NCBI GenBank assembly: GCA_045590215.1
Contig: JAZNQO010000043.1
Location: forward strand, 1-64,000
Reading direction: 5' to 3'
Source: RUG563 sp045590215
GTDB lineage: Bacteria > Bacillota > Clostridia > Christensenellales > Aristaeellaceae
DNA: 64,000 nt
In this document: one piece after another, positions 57,662 through 64,000 of the stretch
How positions within the stretch are numbered: position 1 is the first letter of the stretch
How the letters are laid out: each line of letters starts with the position of its first letter
Made by a program: the position numbers and the translations under genes
Notes under the pieces: model-generated
Database searches by the model: none
Told to the model about the DNA's origin: nothing
Seen by the model: the letters and a program-made list of their open reading frames with translations, nothing else

Positions 57662-60058
57662 TTATTTCAGCACGCTTTCCGCAAAGCGCACGCCCTCCAT
57701 GGCGTCCTTGGCATAGAAATCTGCCCCAATACGGTCGGCATATTCTTGGGTCAGAACGGCACCGCCAACAACTGTTTTGCAATAGGGAGCCCTTTCCTTC
57801 AAAAGGCGGATGGTTTCCTCCATGGCAGGCACGGTGGTGGTCATCAGGGCACTGAGCCCGGCCATAGGCGCATGGAGCTTCACAACCGTCTCTGCGATTT
57901 CTTCCGGCTCCACGTCCTTGCCCAAATCCACCACCTGAAAGCCATAATTTTCCATGAGCAATTTAACGATATTCTTGCCGATATCGTGAATATCCCCCTT
58001 CACCGTGGCCAGCACAAAGGGGCCTTTTTTCGTTTGCTGCTCGCTGCCTGCAAGGTGCGCCTTGATGACCTCAAAGGCACATTTGGCGGCCTCTGCGCTC
58101 ATGAGCAGCTGGGGCAGATACACCCGCTTTTCCTCAAACCCCTGCCCCACTTGATTGAGAGCCGGGATGATTTCCCCGTTCACAATGTCCAGTGCAGGAA
58201 CCCTTTCCAATAACGTCTTGGTGCAGCTGGCGGCCTTTTCCTGCATGCCTTTTATCACGGCATACTGCAAATCGCTTCCGGCGGCCATGACTGCTTTCTG
58301 CACGGGCTGGGCCGCCTGCGATGCCGGGAACTTTTCTGCCGCCTGAATGTACATGGCGCAGTTTTCATCCATGCCCTTCAAGGCCAGATAGGTATAATAC
58401 GCCTTCATCATTTCTCCCGAATGGGGGTTCATGATGGCGGCGGAAAGGCCGTTCTCCATGGCAAGGGAAAAGAACGTGCTGTTCACCGCATCCCGGCAGG
58501 GCAACCCGAAAGACACATTGGAAACCCCAAGGGAGGTATGGCAGCCAAGGCGTTCTTTGATTTCCTTCATGGCCTGCAGGGTGGATAACGCCGCCCGGTG
58601 GTCAGCACTGATGGTCATGGCCAAGGTATCGAAAATGATATCCTTCTTTTCGATGCCGTATTCCTTCGCCCTTTGCAGAATCTTTTCCGCAATCTTCACC
58701 CGCCCTGACGCATCCTTTGGAATGCCCTGTTCGTCCAGCGTCAAGGCCACCACCACGCCGCCGTATTTTTTCACCAGTGGAAACACCGCCTGCATGCTTT
58801 CTTCCTTGCCGTTGACGGAATTGATCATGGCCTTGCCGTTATAGCAGCGCAGAGCCGCTTCCATGGCCTCGGCATTGGCAGAATCAATTTGCAGGGGCAG
58901 GTTCAGAACGGCCTGCAATTCCTGCACCGCATTTTTCAGCATGTCCTTTTCGTCAATGTCCGGCAGCCCCACATTCACATCCAGAATATGTGCGCCCTTT
59001 TCCTGCTGCTGCACGCCCTCGTTTAAAAGATACGCCATGTCCTTTTCCCGGAGAGCTTGCTGGAACCGCTTTTTACCGGTGGGGTTAATGCGCTCGCCAA
59101 TCAAAACGGGCCTTTCCCCGAAGACCAACGCATGGCTGTAGGAAGAAACCACGGTGCGACCTTTGGGCAAAATGGGCAGCGGGGACAAATTCTTCGTCTT
59201 CTCGTTCAGCTGGCTGATATATTCCGGCGTGGTACCGCAGCAACCGCCGATTACGCAAACACCCTTTTCAACAAGCGTCTTCACTTCGTCCGCAAATTCC
59301 TGCACCGTCACGTCAAACTTCGTTTCCCCGTTTTCCATCCGGGGCAGGCCTGCATTGGGCTTAAACAATACCGGCACGGAAGCCGCCGCCAGCATCTCTT
59401 CCATAACGCCCTTCAGCTGTCCCGGCCCCAAGGAGCAATTCGCCCCCACCGCATCCGCATGCAGCCCTTCCAGCATGGCCACCATGGCAGCTGGGGACGC
59501 CCCGGTCATGAGCTTGCCGTCCGCCCCATAGGCATTGGAAACAAAGACGGGCAAATCGCTGTTTTCTTTGGCCGCCAGCACCGCTGCCTTGGTTTCCAGG
59601 CTATCGTTCATGGTTTCGATGAAAATCAAATCCACGCCGTATTGCACACCAAGGCGTACCGTCTTTGCAAACACCTGCACGGCCTCTTCAAAATCCAGTT
59701 CTCCAAAGGGCTTCAGCATCTTGCCCGTGGGGCCCATGTCCAACGCCACGAACCGCTCTTTCCCGTTTTCCGCTGCCGCCTGTGCACGCCTTGCGTTTGC
59801 AACTGCCGCACAGATGATGTTTTCCAATTCTTCCTCGTCAAATTTCAGGCAGTTGGCCCCGAAGGTATTGGTGGATACCACATGGCTTCCGGCAGCATAA
59901 TACGCCCGGTGGATATTTTCAATCACATCGGGGTGGGAGATATTCCACCTTTCCGGCAGCTCGCCGGGCTTGAGGCCTTTCTGCTGCAAAAGGGTGCCCA
60001 TGCCGCCATCCAGCAGCACAATATGCTCTTTCATATACGTTCTGATATCCATCTTCAT
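57662..60058 (-). CDS. metH: Cobalamin-dependent methionine synthase (without activation domain)
   Basis: A 798-residue short MetH. Residues about 1-295 are the homocysteine-binding barrel with its zinc cysteines (GANCSLGP; GGCCGTTPEYI), 305-570 the methyl-tetrahydrofolate (pterin) domain (IGERINPTGKKRF), 580-660 the B12 cap, and 665-798 the cobalamin domain with the axial histidine in DIHDIGKNIV. The reactivation domain is encoded separately by the next upstream gene, as in Thermotoga. The start follows that gene by 3 bases. It remethylates homocysteine to methionine. Confidence 0.95.
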   Translation of the reverse strand: MKMDIRTYMKEHIVLLDGGMGTLLQQKGLKPGELPERWNISHPDVIENIHRAYYAAGSHVVSTNTFGANCLKFDEEELENIICAAVANARRAQAAAENGKERFVALDMGPTGKMLKPFGELDFEEAVQVFAKTVRLGVQYGVDLIFIETMNDSLETKAAVLAAKENSDLPVFVSNAYGADGKLMTGASPAAMVAMLEGLHADAVGANCSLGPGQLKGVMEEMLAAASVPVLFKPNAGLPRMENGETKFDVTVQEFADEVKTLVEKGVCVIGGCCGTTPEYISQLNEKTKNLSPLPILPKGRTVVSSYSHALVFGERPVLIGERINPTGKKRFQQALREKDMAYLLNEGVQQQEKGAHILDVNVGLPDIDEKDMLKNAVQELQAVLNLPLQIDSANAEAMEAALRCYNGKAMINSVNGKEESMQAVFPLVKKYGGVVVALTLDEQGIPKDASGRVKIAEKILQRAKEYGIEKKDIIFDTLAMTISADHRAALSTLQAMKEIKERLGCHTSLGVSNVSFGLPCRDAVNSTFFSLAMENGLSAAIMNPHSGEMMKAYYTYLALKGMDENCAMYIQAAEKFPASQAAQPVQKAVMAAGSDLQYAVIKGMQEKAASCTKTLLERVPALDIVNGEIIPALNQVGQGFEEKRVYLPQLLMSAEAAKCAFEVIKAHLAGSEQQTKKGPFVLATVKGDIHDIGKNIVKLLMENYGFQVVDLGKDVEPEEIAETVVKLHAPMAGLSALMTTTVPAMEETIRLLKERAPYCKTVVGGAVLTQEYADRIGADFYAKDAMEGVRFAESVLK

Positions 60059-60061
60059 CCC

Positions 60062-60649
60062 TCATTCCTCAAGGCCCACAAAAGCCGTGACCGACTTGGA
60101 CGGCTTCATCAAAAGGCTCTCGCTCAAGTACAGCCCCAGATGCTTTTCCGGCTGCAAAATTCGGAAAAAATCCTTCTGCACATCCAGTTTCACATCGCCG
60201 TATCCGGGGCTGAACCGGGGCCTTTGTTTGCCGATTTTCTCCAAATCCCGGCAAAACACATCACAGGCGGCCTCTATCCGCTCCGCCCCGATGGCCTGCA
60301 TCATTACGGCCTTCGCCGGGGATAATTTCTGATATTTTTCAATCAGCCGGTCTATCTCCATGCCCAGCGTGGCCGCAAAAAGCACCGCCCGATTGCAGCC
60401 CGTCAAGTTCTTCGCCAGATCCTTGGACTTAACCGAAAACAGGCCGAAATCGCAGACATCATCCCGGACGGCGCAATCCAATACCGTAAAGCAAACCCTG
60501 CCCGTGCAAACGGCCGCCGCTTCGTTTACGCAGATGCACATGAGCAAAAGCGTCTGTTCATCCGCCTTGGGGCACCTTGCATACCGCAATATTTCCTTTT
60601 CATTTACCCGTGGCATCTGCATCCGGCAGCATTGAATCATGTTGCTCAT
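60062..60649 (-). CDS. Stand-alone MetH activation-domain protein
   Basis: A 195-residue protein matching the C-terminal (AdoMet-binding, reductive activation) domain of MetH: the family's RxSPGY motif appears as RFSPGYGDVKLDVQKDFFRIL, followed by LGLYLSESLLMKPSKSVTAFVGL. In split-MetH organisms this part is a separate polypeptide that reactivates the cobalamin centre. It starts 4 bases inside the metF stop, so metF, this gene and metH are one transcriptional unit. Confidence 0.9.
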   Translation of the reverse strand: MSNMIQCCRMQMPRVNEKEILRYARCPKADEQTLLLMCICVNEAAAVCTGRVCFTVLDCAVRDDVCDFGLFSVKSKDLAKNLTGCNRAVLFAATLGMEIDRLIEKYQKLSPAKAVMMQAIGAERIEAACDVFCRDLEKIGKQRPRFSPGYGDVKLDVQKDFFRILQPEKHLGLYLSESLLMKPSKSVTAFVGLEE

Positions 60650-61524
60650 TTCCCCAAAATATCGCTTAAATTGCTTTGAATCTTTTCCGCCACATCCGGC
60701 TTATTCATGGAATAAACGTGGACGTTGGTGATGCCGTTGGCGTACAAATCAATGATCTGGTCGGTAGCATAGGCGATACCGGCCTGCTTCATGGCCGCCG
60801 GGTCGCCGCCGAATTTGTCCACCAGGCTCTTGAACCGCTGGGGCATGAAAGAGCCGGACAGCTTGATGGCTCTATCCACCTGATTGGCATTGGTGATGGG
60901 CATAATGCCGGGAATGATGGGCACAGTGATGCCAGCTTCCCGGATTTTATAGAGGAAATTATACAAAAGATTATTATCGAAAAACATCTGGGTGGTGAGG
61001 AAATCGCACCCTGCGTCCACCTTCTCTTTCAGATGCTGAATATCTTCTTTCTGATTTGTGCTTTCCGGATGAATTTCCGGATAGCAGGCACCGCCGATGC
61101 AAAAATCGGGGTTTTCCGCCTTCAGTTCCCGAATCAAGTCAATGGCATAGCGATAATGCCAGTTGGCGCGGTCGTCGTTTTCCATATCCTTGGGAATATC
61201 ACCCCGCAACGCCATCACGTTTTCAATGCCCGCTTCCCGGATGGCCTTGATTTTTTCCTTCACCGTTTCCTGCGTAGAGGAAACGCAGGTCAGATGCGCC
61301 AGCGTGGGCACACCATACATCTCCTTGATGTTTTTGGCGATATCCAGCGTATACCGGCTGGTGCCGCCGCCTGCGCCGTAGGTAACGCTCATGAAGGCAG
61401 GGCGAAGTCTCGCAATCTCCTCCGTGGCTCCCTTCACGCTTTCAAATCCCATTTCCGTCTTGGGGGGGAACACCTCAAAGGAAAGAGAAAGGCTGGGCTT
61501 TTTCAGCAGTTCAATCATCCGCAT
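60646..61524 (-). CDS. metF: Methylenetetrahydrofolate reductase
   Basis: A 292-residue reductase that makes 5-methyl-THF for MetH. Signatures are SFEVFPPKTEMGFESV, SVTYGAGGGTSRYTL, NVMALRGDIP, TTQMFFDNNLLYNF and PGIMPITNANQVDRAI. The ATG at 61524 (MRMIELLKK) is chosen because AAGGAAG lies 8 bases upstream; the ATG at 61542 overlaps this site. It has a consensus promoter, and the leader is too short for an S-box riboswitch. Confidence 0.95.
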   Translation of the reverse strand: MRMIELLKKPSLSLSFEVFPPKTEMGFESVKGATEEIARLRPAFMSVTYGAGGGTSRYTLDIAKNIKEMYGVPTLAHLTCVSSTQETVKEKIKAIREAGIENVMALRGDIPKDMENDDRANWHYRYAIDLIRELKAENPDFCIGGACYPEIHPESTNQKEDIQHLKEKVDAGCDFLTTQMFFDNNLLYNFLYKIREAGITVPIIPGIMPITNANQVDRAIKLSGSFMPQRFKSLVDKFGGDPAAMKQAGIAYATDQIIDLYANGITNVHVYSMNKPDVAEKIQSNLSDILGK

Positions 61525-61559
61525 CAGGCGCACTTCCTTCATTTTACATCATCATTTTC

Positions 61560-61588
61560 ATCATAAAGCGGCCATTCTCTTTTGTCAA
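61560..61588 (-). promoter_or_regulatory. metF-metH operon promoter
   Basis: TTGACA (61583-61588) and TATGAT (61560-61565) on the minus strand with a 17-base spacer. Confidence 0.9.
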
Positions 61589-61628
61589 TCAATTCCCTGT
61601 GTTAAAACTGTATCTTTCACATCAAAAA

Positions 61629-61662
61629 AAGCCGCCCGGTTATTCCAGGCGGCCTTTTAACA
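61629..61662. terminator. Bidirectional terminator between the PHP gene and metF
   Basis: GCCGCC pairs with GGCGGC around CGGTTATTCCA-type loop, with T-runs on both sides, so it can stop the PHP transcript on the minus strand. Confidence 0.85.
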
Positions 61663-61698
61663 ATTATCAATATCGTAAGAAATGAAAAACAACGCTTT

Positions 61699-62562
61699 TC
61701 AATCCCCTGGCAGCGGAGCTTCCGCCGCTTTCAGCGACAAGAAGTATTCATTCGGCACACGCAAATCGCCCCTGCCCTTGCCCAGCGTAATATCTGGCTT
61801 GATGGCTCCGTGGAAGTCGCTGCCGCCGCTTCTGAGCAGGCCGTATTCTCCGGCCATTTTTTCGGCCAGTTCAGTCGTTTCCGCATCATAGAGGGGATAG
61901 CTGGTTTCCATGCCAATCAACCCCCAGCCCTTGGCTTCCTGCAAAAAGCAGCGCAATTCCCCTTCCGAAAGGTTCAGGAAAGGGTGCGCCAACACGGGCT
62001 TTCCACCGGCACGAAGTATCAGAGCCATGGTTTCTTTGGCGGTTAGCCTTTGGGGCGGATGATAAAAGCCCCCCTTTTCCGAAAGCACGCCGTAAACAAC
62101 CGCCTCCCTGATGCTTTCCGCCCTGCCCATTTCCACCAGTGCAGCACCGATATGCCCTCTGTTGATATGATGATCCGGCGTTTGGGAAATCAGCTGCTCA
62201 TAGTCCAAAGGATAGCCTGCCTCCTGCAAAGCTGCGACCAATTGCCGGTTGCTTTCATCCTTGCGGCGGTTGATTTCCGTCATTTCCCCTTGCAGCATAT
62301 CCCAGCCCCATCGGGGCAGAAACAGCCCCAATATATGCACTTCTTTTTTGCCGTATCCGGCGGAAATTTCAATCCCCGGCACAGCCTCCACCGGCCATTT
62401 TTCAGCCGCTTTCAGAAAGGAAGGAAGCCCGGAAACGGTGTTATGATCCGTCAATGCCACGGCAGACAAGCCCATGGCCGCCGCCTGCTCCAAAATTTCT
62501 TCCGGGGTGCAGGTGCCATCGGAATAGATGGAATGGGTGTGCAAATCGCAGGCGTTTGTCAT
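61699..62562 (-). CDS. PHP-domain metal-dependent phosphoesterase
   Basis: A 287-residue protein of the YciV/TrpH type. It starts CDLHTHSIYSDGTCTPEEIL and has VALTDHNTVSGLPSF, EISAGYGKKEVHILGLF, KPVLAHPFLN and a C-terminal GSDFHG, covering the metal ligands of the PHP fold. Such proteins degrade 5' phosphorylated oligonucleotides or 3',5'-bisphosphonucleotides. ATG 62562 follows AAAGGAGG. It has a promoter TTGCGC-17-TATAAT (62587-62615) on the minus strand. Confidence 0.9.
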   Translation of the reverse strand: MTNACDLHTHSIYSDGTCTPEEILEQAAAMGLSAVALTDHNTVSGLPSFLKAAEKWPVEAVPGIEISAGYGKKEVHILGLFLPRWGWDMLQGEMTEINRRKDESNRQLVAALQEAGYPLDYEQLISQTPDHHINRGHIGAALVEMGRAESIREAVVYGVLSEKGGFYHPPQRLTAKETMALILRAGGKPVLAHPFLNLSEGELRCFLQEAKGWGLIGMETSYPLYDAETTELAEKMAGEYGLLRSGGSDFHGAIKPDITLGKGRGDLRVPNEYFLSLKAAEAPLPGD

Positions 62563-62586
62563 GGTTTTCTTCCTCCTTTCCATCAT

Positions 62587-62615
62587 ATTATATCAAATTC
62601 GCCCTTCATGCGCAA
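62587..62615 (-). promoter_or_regulatory. PHP gene promoter
   Basis: TTGCGC (62610-62615) and TATAAT (62587-62592) on the minus strand, 17-base spacer. Confidence 0.75.
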
Positions 62616-62619
62616 GAAA

Positions 62620-62647
62620 AGAGCGTTTGGGAAAACAAACGCTCTTC
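62620..62647 (-). terminator. Terminator of the LysR gene
   Basis: AAGAGCGTTTG pairs with CAAACGCTCTT around GGAAAA and is followed on the minus strand by TTTTCTTG. Confidence 0.88.
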
Positions 62648-62651
62648 ATGA

Positions 62652-63536
62652 TTATTCGTGGTAATTCTCTTTCACCCATTGCTGCACAAAGGCGGCAAAG
62701 TTTTTCACCCCCGGGCTGGTTTTCGCCGATGGCGAAATAGCAAGGCCGATGGTACGCTTTTTTGCACCGCTGATTTCCGCCACCGCCACATCGCTGACAC
62801 GCCCTTCCAGCAAAAGTTCCGGCATGATGCTGATGCCAAGCCCCTGTTCCACCATGGCGATCATGGCATAGTCGTCCTTGGTGGTGTATTTTTCATGCAC
62901 CTGAACCCCTGCTTTATCCAATACGCTCCTTGCATCCTGATTGCTGTTCTCCATGAGGCTGATGAAAGATTCCCCGGAAAAATCTTTGGGGTCAATGCAG
63001 GCTTTTCCGGCCAAGGGATGCTGCTTTGGCAAAACGGCCAGCAGCCGATCCTCCGTCAGCTTCACATAATCCCCGTCCGTTTCCTTTTCCTTCCGGCTCA
63101 AGAAACCGATATCAATATTGCCCTTCTCAAACCAATCATCAATATCGTGATAATCCCCGATCAGCAGCCGAAATTCCATCTGGGGATGGAGCTGCTGATA
63201 TTCCTTAATCATCCGGGGCAGCCAGCGCACCGCCACCGAGTTAAACGCCCCCACCCGGATGCAGCCCTTCTCCAGCCCATGCAGCGCATCCAGCGTTTCA
63301 TTATAAAATTGCATGGCTTCGTTGATTTTCCGGAAGGCCGGTAGCAGCTTTTCCCCATCCGGCGTCAGTTTCACCCCGGTACGGCTGCGGTTAATCAGCC
63401 GCATGCCCGTTTCGCTTTCCAGGGCGTGAATGGCATGGCTCACCGCCGATTGGGTATAGCCAAATTGCTCTGCCGCACGGGTTAAGCTGCCCAATTCTAT
63501 CACTTTTAAGAAAATTTCGTATTTTGTTTGTGCCAT
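62652..63536 (-). CDS. LysR-family transcriptional regulator
   Basis: A 294-residue regulator. Residues 1-65 form the winged HTH (FLKVIELGSLTRAAEQFGYT, then QSAVSHAIHALESETGMRLINRS), and the rest is a LysR substrate-binding domain (LEKGCIRVGAFNSVAVRWLP; GNIDIGFLS; MVEQGLGISIMPELLLEG). The ATG at 63536 is chosen over a preceding TTG. It is divergent from the symporter gene; a TGAAAT-N5-ATTTCA dyad lies between them, so it probably controls that gene and itself. Confidence 0.92.
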   Translation of the reverse strand: MAQTKYEIFLKVIELGSLTRAAEQFGYTQSAVSHAIHALESETGMRLINRSRTGVKLTPDGEKLLPAFRKINEAMQFYNETLDALHGLEKGCIRVGAFNSVAVRWLPRMIKEYQQLHPQMEFRLLIGDYHDIDDWFEKGNIDIGFLSRKEKETDGDYVKLTEDRLLAVLPKQHPLAGKACIDPKDFSGESFISLMENSNQDARSVLDKAGVQVHEKYTTKDDYAMIAMVEQGLGISIMPELLLEGRVSDVAVAEISGAKKRTIGLAISPSAKTSPGVKNFAAFVQQWVKENYHE

Positions 63537-63549
63537 TTTCAAAAACCTC

Positions 63550-63607
63550 TTGCTTTTTCGTTCCTGTTACAGTATAATCTACAACATACATGAAATCAAG
63601 TATTTCA
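63550..63607 (+). promoter_or_regulatory. Symporter promoter and LysR-type box
   Basis: TTGCTT (63550-63555) and TATAAT (63573-63578) with a 17-base spacer point toward the symporter. A perfect dyad TGAAAT (63591-63596)/ATTTCA (63602-63607) with a T-N11-A core follows, a candidate site for the divergent LysR protein. Confidence 0.75.
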
Positions 63608-63658
63608 TTGCATTATTTTTTCTCATGTATCACAAATGTAAAAAAGGACGTGACCTGA

Positions 63659-64000
63659 ATGAATGTGGAACTGATCATTTTCATCGTATACCTGCTCTTC
63701 ATGGTGGGTATCGGCGTGTTTTTCTTCCTGCGCTCCAAGGGCGGCAGCGAAAAGAGCTTCTTCCTGGGCGGCCGCCAGATGGGTCCCTGGGTTTCTGCCC
63801 TTTCTGCCGGTGCTTCGGATATGAGCGCATGGGTGCTGATGGGCCTGCCGGCTTCCATCTATGCCGCCGGTCTGGGTCAGGCATGGATCGCCATCGGCCT
63901 TGCCATCGGCTATACCCTCAGCTGGCTGATTGAGGCTCCCCGGCTGCGCCGCTACACCATCGCCGCCAAGGACTCCATCACCATCCCCCAGTATCTCACC
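63659..64000 (+). CDS. putP: Sodium/solute symporter, PutP type (partial)
   Basis: The first 114 residues of a gene that runs off the window. They read MNVELIIFIVYLLFMVGIG, then SFFLGGRQMGPWVSALSAGASDMSAWVLMGLPASIYAAGLG and RLRRYTIAAKDSITIPQYLT, the start of the SSF family and closest to the sodium/proline symporter PutP (GASDMSAW and PASIY carry sodium and proline site residues). AAGGA lies 10 bases before the ATG. It is divergent from the LysR gene, which likely regulates it. Confidence 0.88.
   Translation, partial: MNVELIIFIVYLLFMVGIGVFFFLRSKGGSEKSFFLGGRQMGPWVSALSAGASDMSAWVLMGLPASIYAAGLGQAWIAIGLAIGYTLSWLIEAPRLRRYTIAAKDSITIPQYLT

Noticed and set aside
61525..61560. SAM riboswitch upstream of metF
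   Set aside because: The transcript leader is only about 30 bases, too short for any S-box.
1..64000. tRNA or rRNA genes, CRISPR arrays, prophage or insertion sequence
   Set aside because: No conserved rRNA or tRNA stretches, regularly spaced repeats, transposase or phage genes were recognised on either strand.

Overview
The window reads as chromosomal DNA of a spore-forming member of the Clostridia, probably a gut anaerobe. Supporting this are strong AGGAGG-type ribosome sites, consensus TTGACA/TATAAT promoters, sporulation genes (ytfJ, spmA, spmB, an AbrB/SpoVT-type regulator), a PyrK-type dihydroorotate dehydrogenase, a MetH with a separate activation-domain protein, and xylan-degrading glycosidases. 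Base composition is moderately high in GC. The exact genus is not recognised. I saw no rRNA, tRNA, CRISPR array, phage or transposase gene.

Layout. 1-2.5 kb: end of a DUF2953 gene, ytfJ, a D,D-carboxypeptidase and rluB. 2.6-4.6 kb (minus): rsmE-mtaB. 4.8-8.1 kb: a membrane-anchored beta-propeller protein with a Pro/Thr linker, then a tyrosine-phosphatase-fold protein. 8.3-12.6 kb (minus): a membrane HTH regulator and an exopolysaccharide-control operon (LCP-like protein, CpsC, CpsD kinase, CpsB phosphatase). 12.9-22.5 kb (minus): a nearly complete pyrimidine operon, pyrC-carB-pyrK-pyrD-pyrF-(GyrI-like)-pyrE-pyrB-pyrI, behind a consensus promoter and a terminator-like leader hairpin; carA is not beside carB. 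23.2-28.1 kb (minus): AraC regulator, GH67 alpha-glucuronidase and GH3 xylosidase-type enzyme, a glucuronoxylan side-chain and xylo-oligosaccharide module. 28.1-33.7 kb (minus): murA, a J-domain protein, pgsA, recA, metal ABC ATPase, C_GCAxxG_C_C protein and metal permease. 33.9-37.5 kb: asnA, spmA-spmB, abrB-like gene, azlC-azlD. 37.7-41.3 kb: a large GH3 enzyme and a GNAT acetyltransferase. 41.4-46.5 kb: a heterodimeric ABC exporter, a TtcA-like PP-loop protein and a membrane-tethered ImmA/IrrE-type protease. 46.5-49.3 kb: ylbF-like, mltG, a U32 peptidase. 49.4-50.1 kb: an AT-richer nucleotidyltransferase gene. 50.4-53.2 kb (minus): a LacI-type sensor fused to GGDEF, and a SpoU rRNA methyltransferase. 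53.3-56.8 kb: a six-gene operon with two RimK-like ATP-grasp enzymes, a PQ-loop membrane protein, an alpha/beta hydrolase, a flavodoxin-like protein and a free-standing FakA/YloV-type domain. 56.8-61.5 kb (minus): a PAP2-like membrane protein and metF-activation protein-metH. 61.7-64.0 kb: a PHP phosphoesterase, a LysR regulator and the divergent start of a sodium/solute symporter.

The best candidates for something new are the paired ATP-grasp operon, the catalytically degenerate LCP protein heading a capsule kinase module with no glycosyltransferases, the GyrI-like gene inside the pyr operon with its leader hairpin and intra-operon inverted repeats, and the sugar-sensor/GGDEF fusion. All functions come from reading the sequence; no database search was run.
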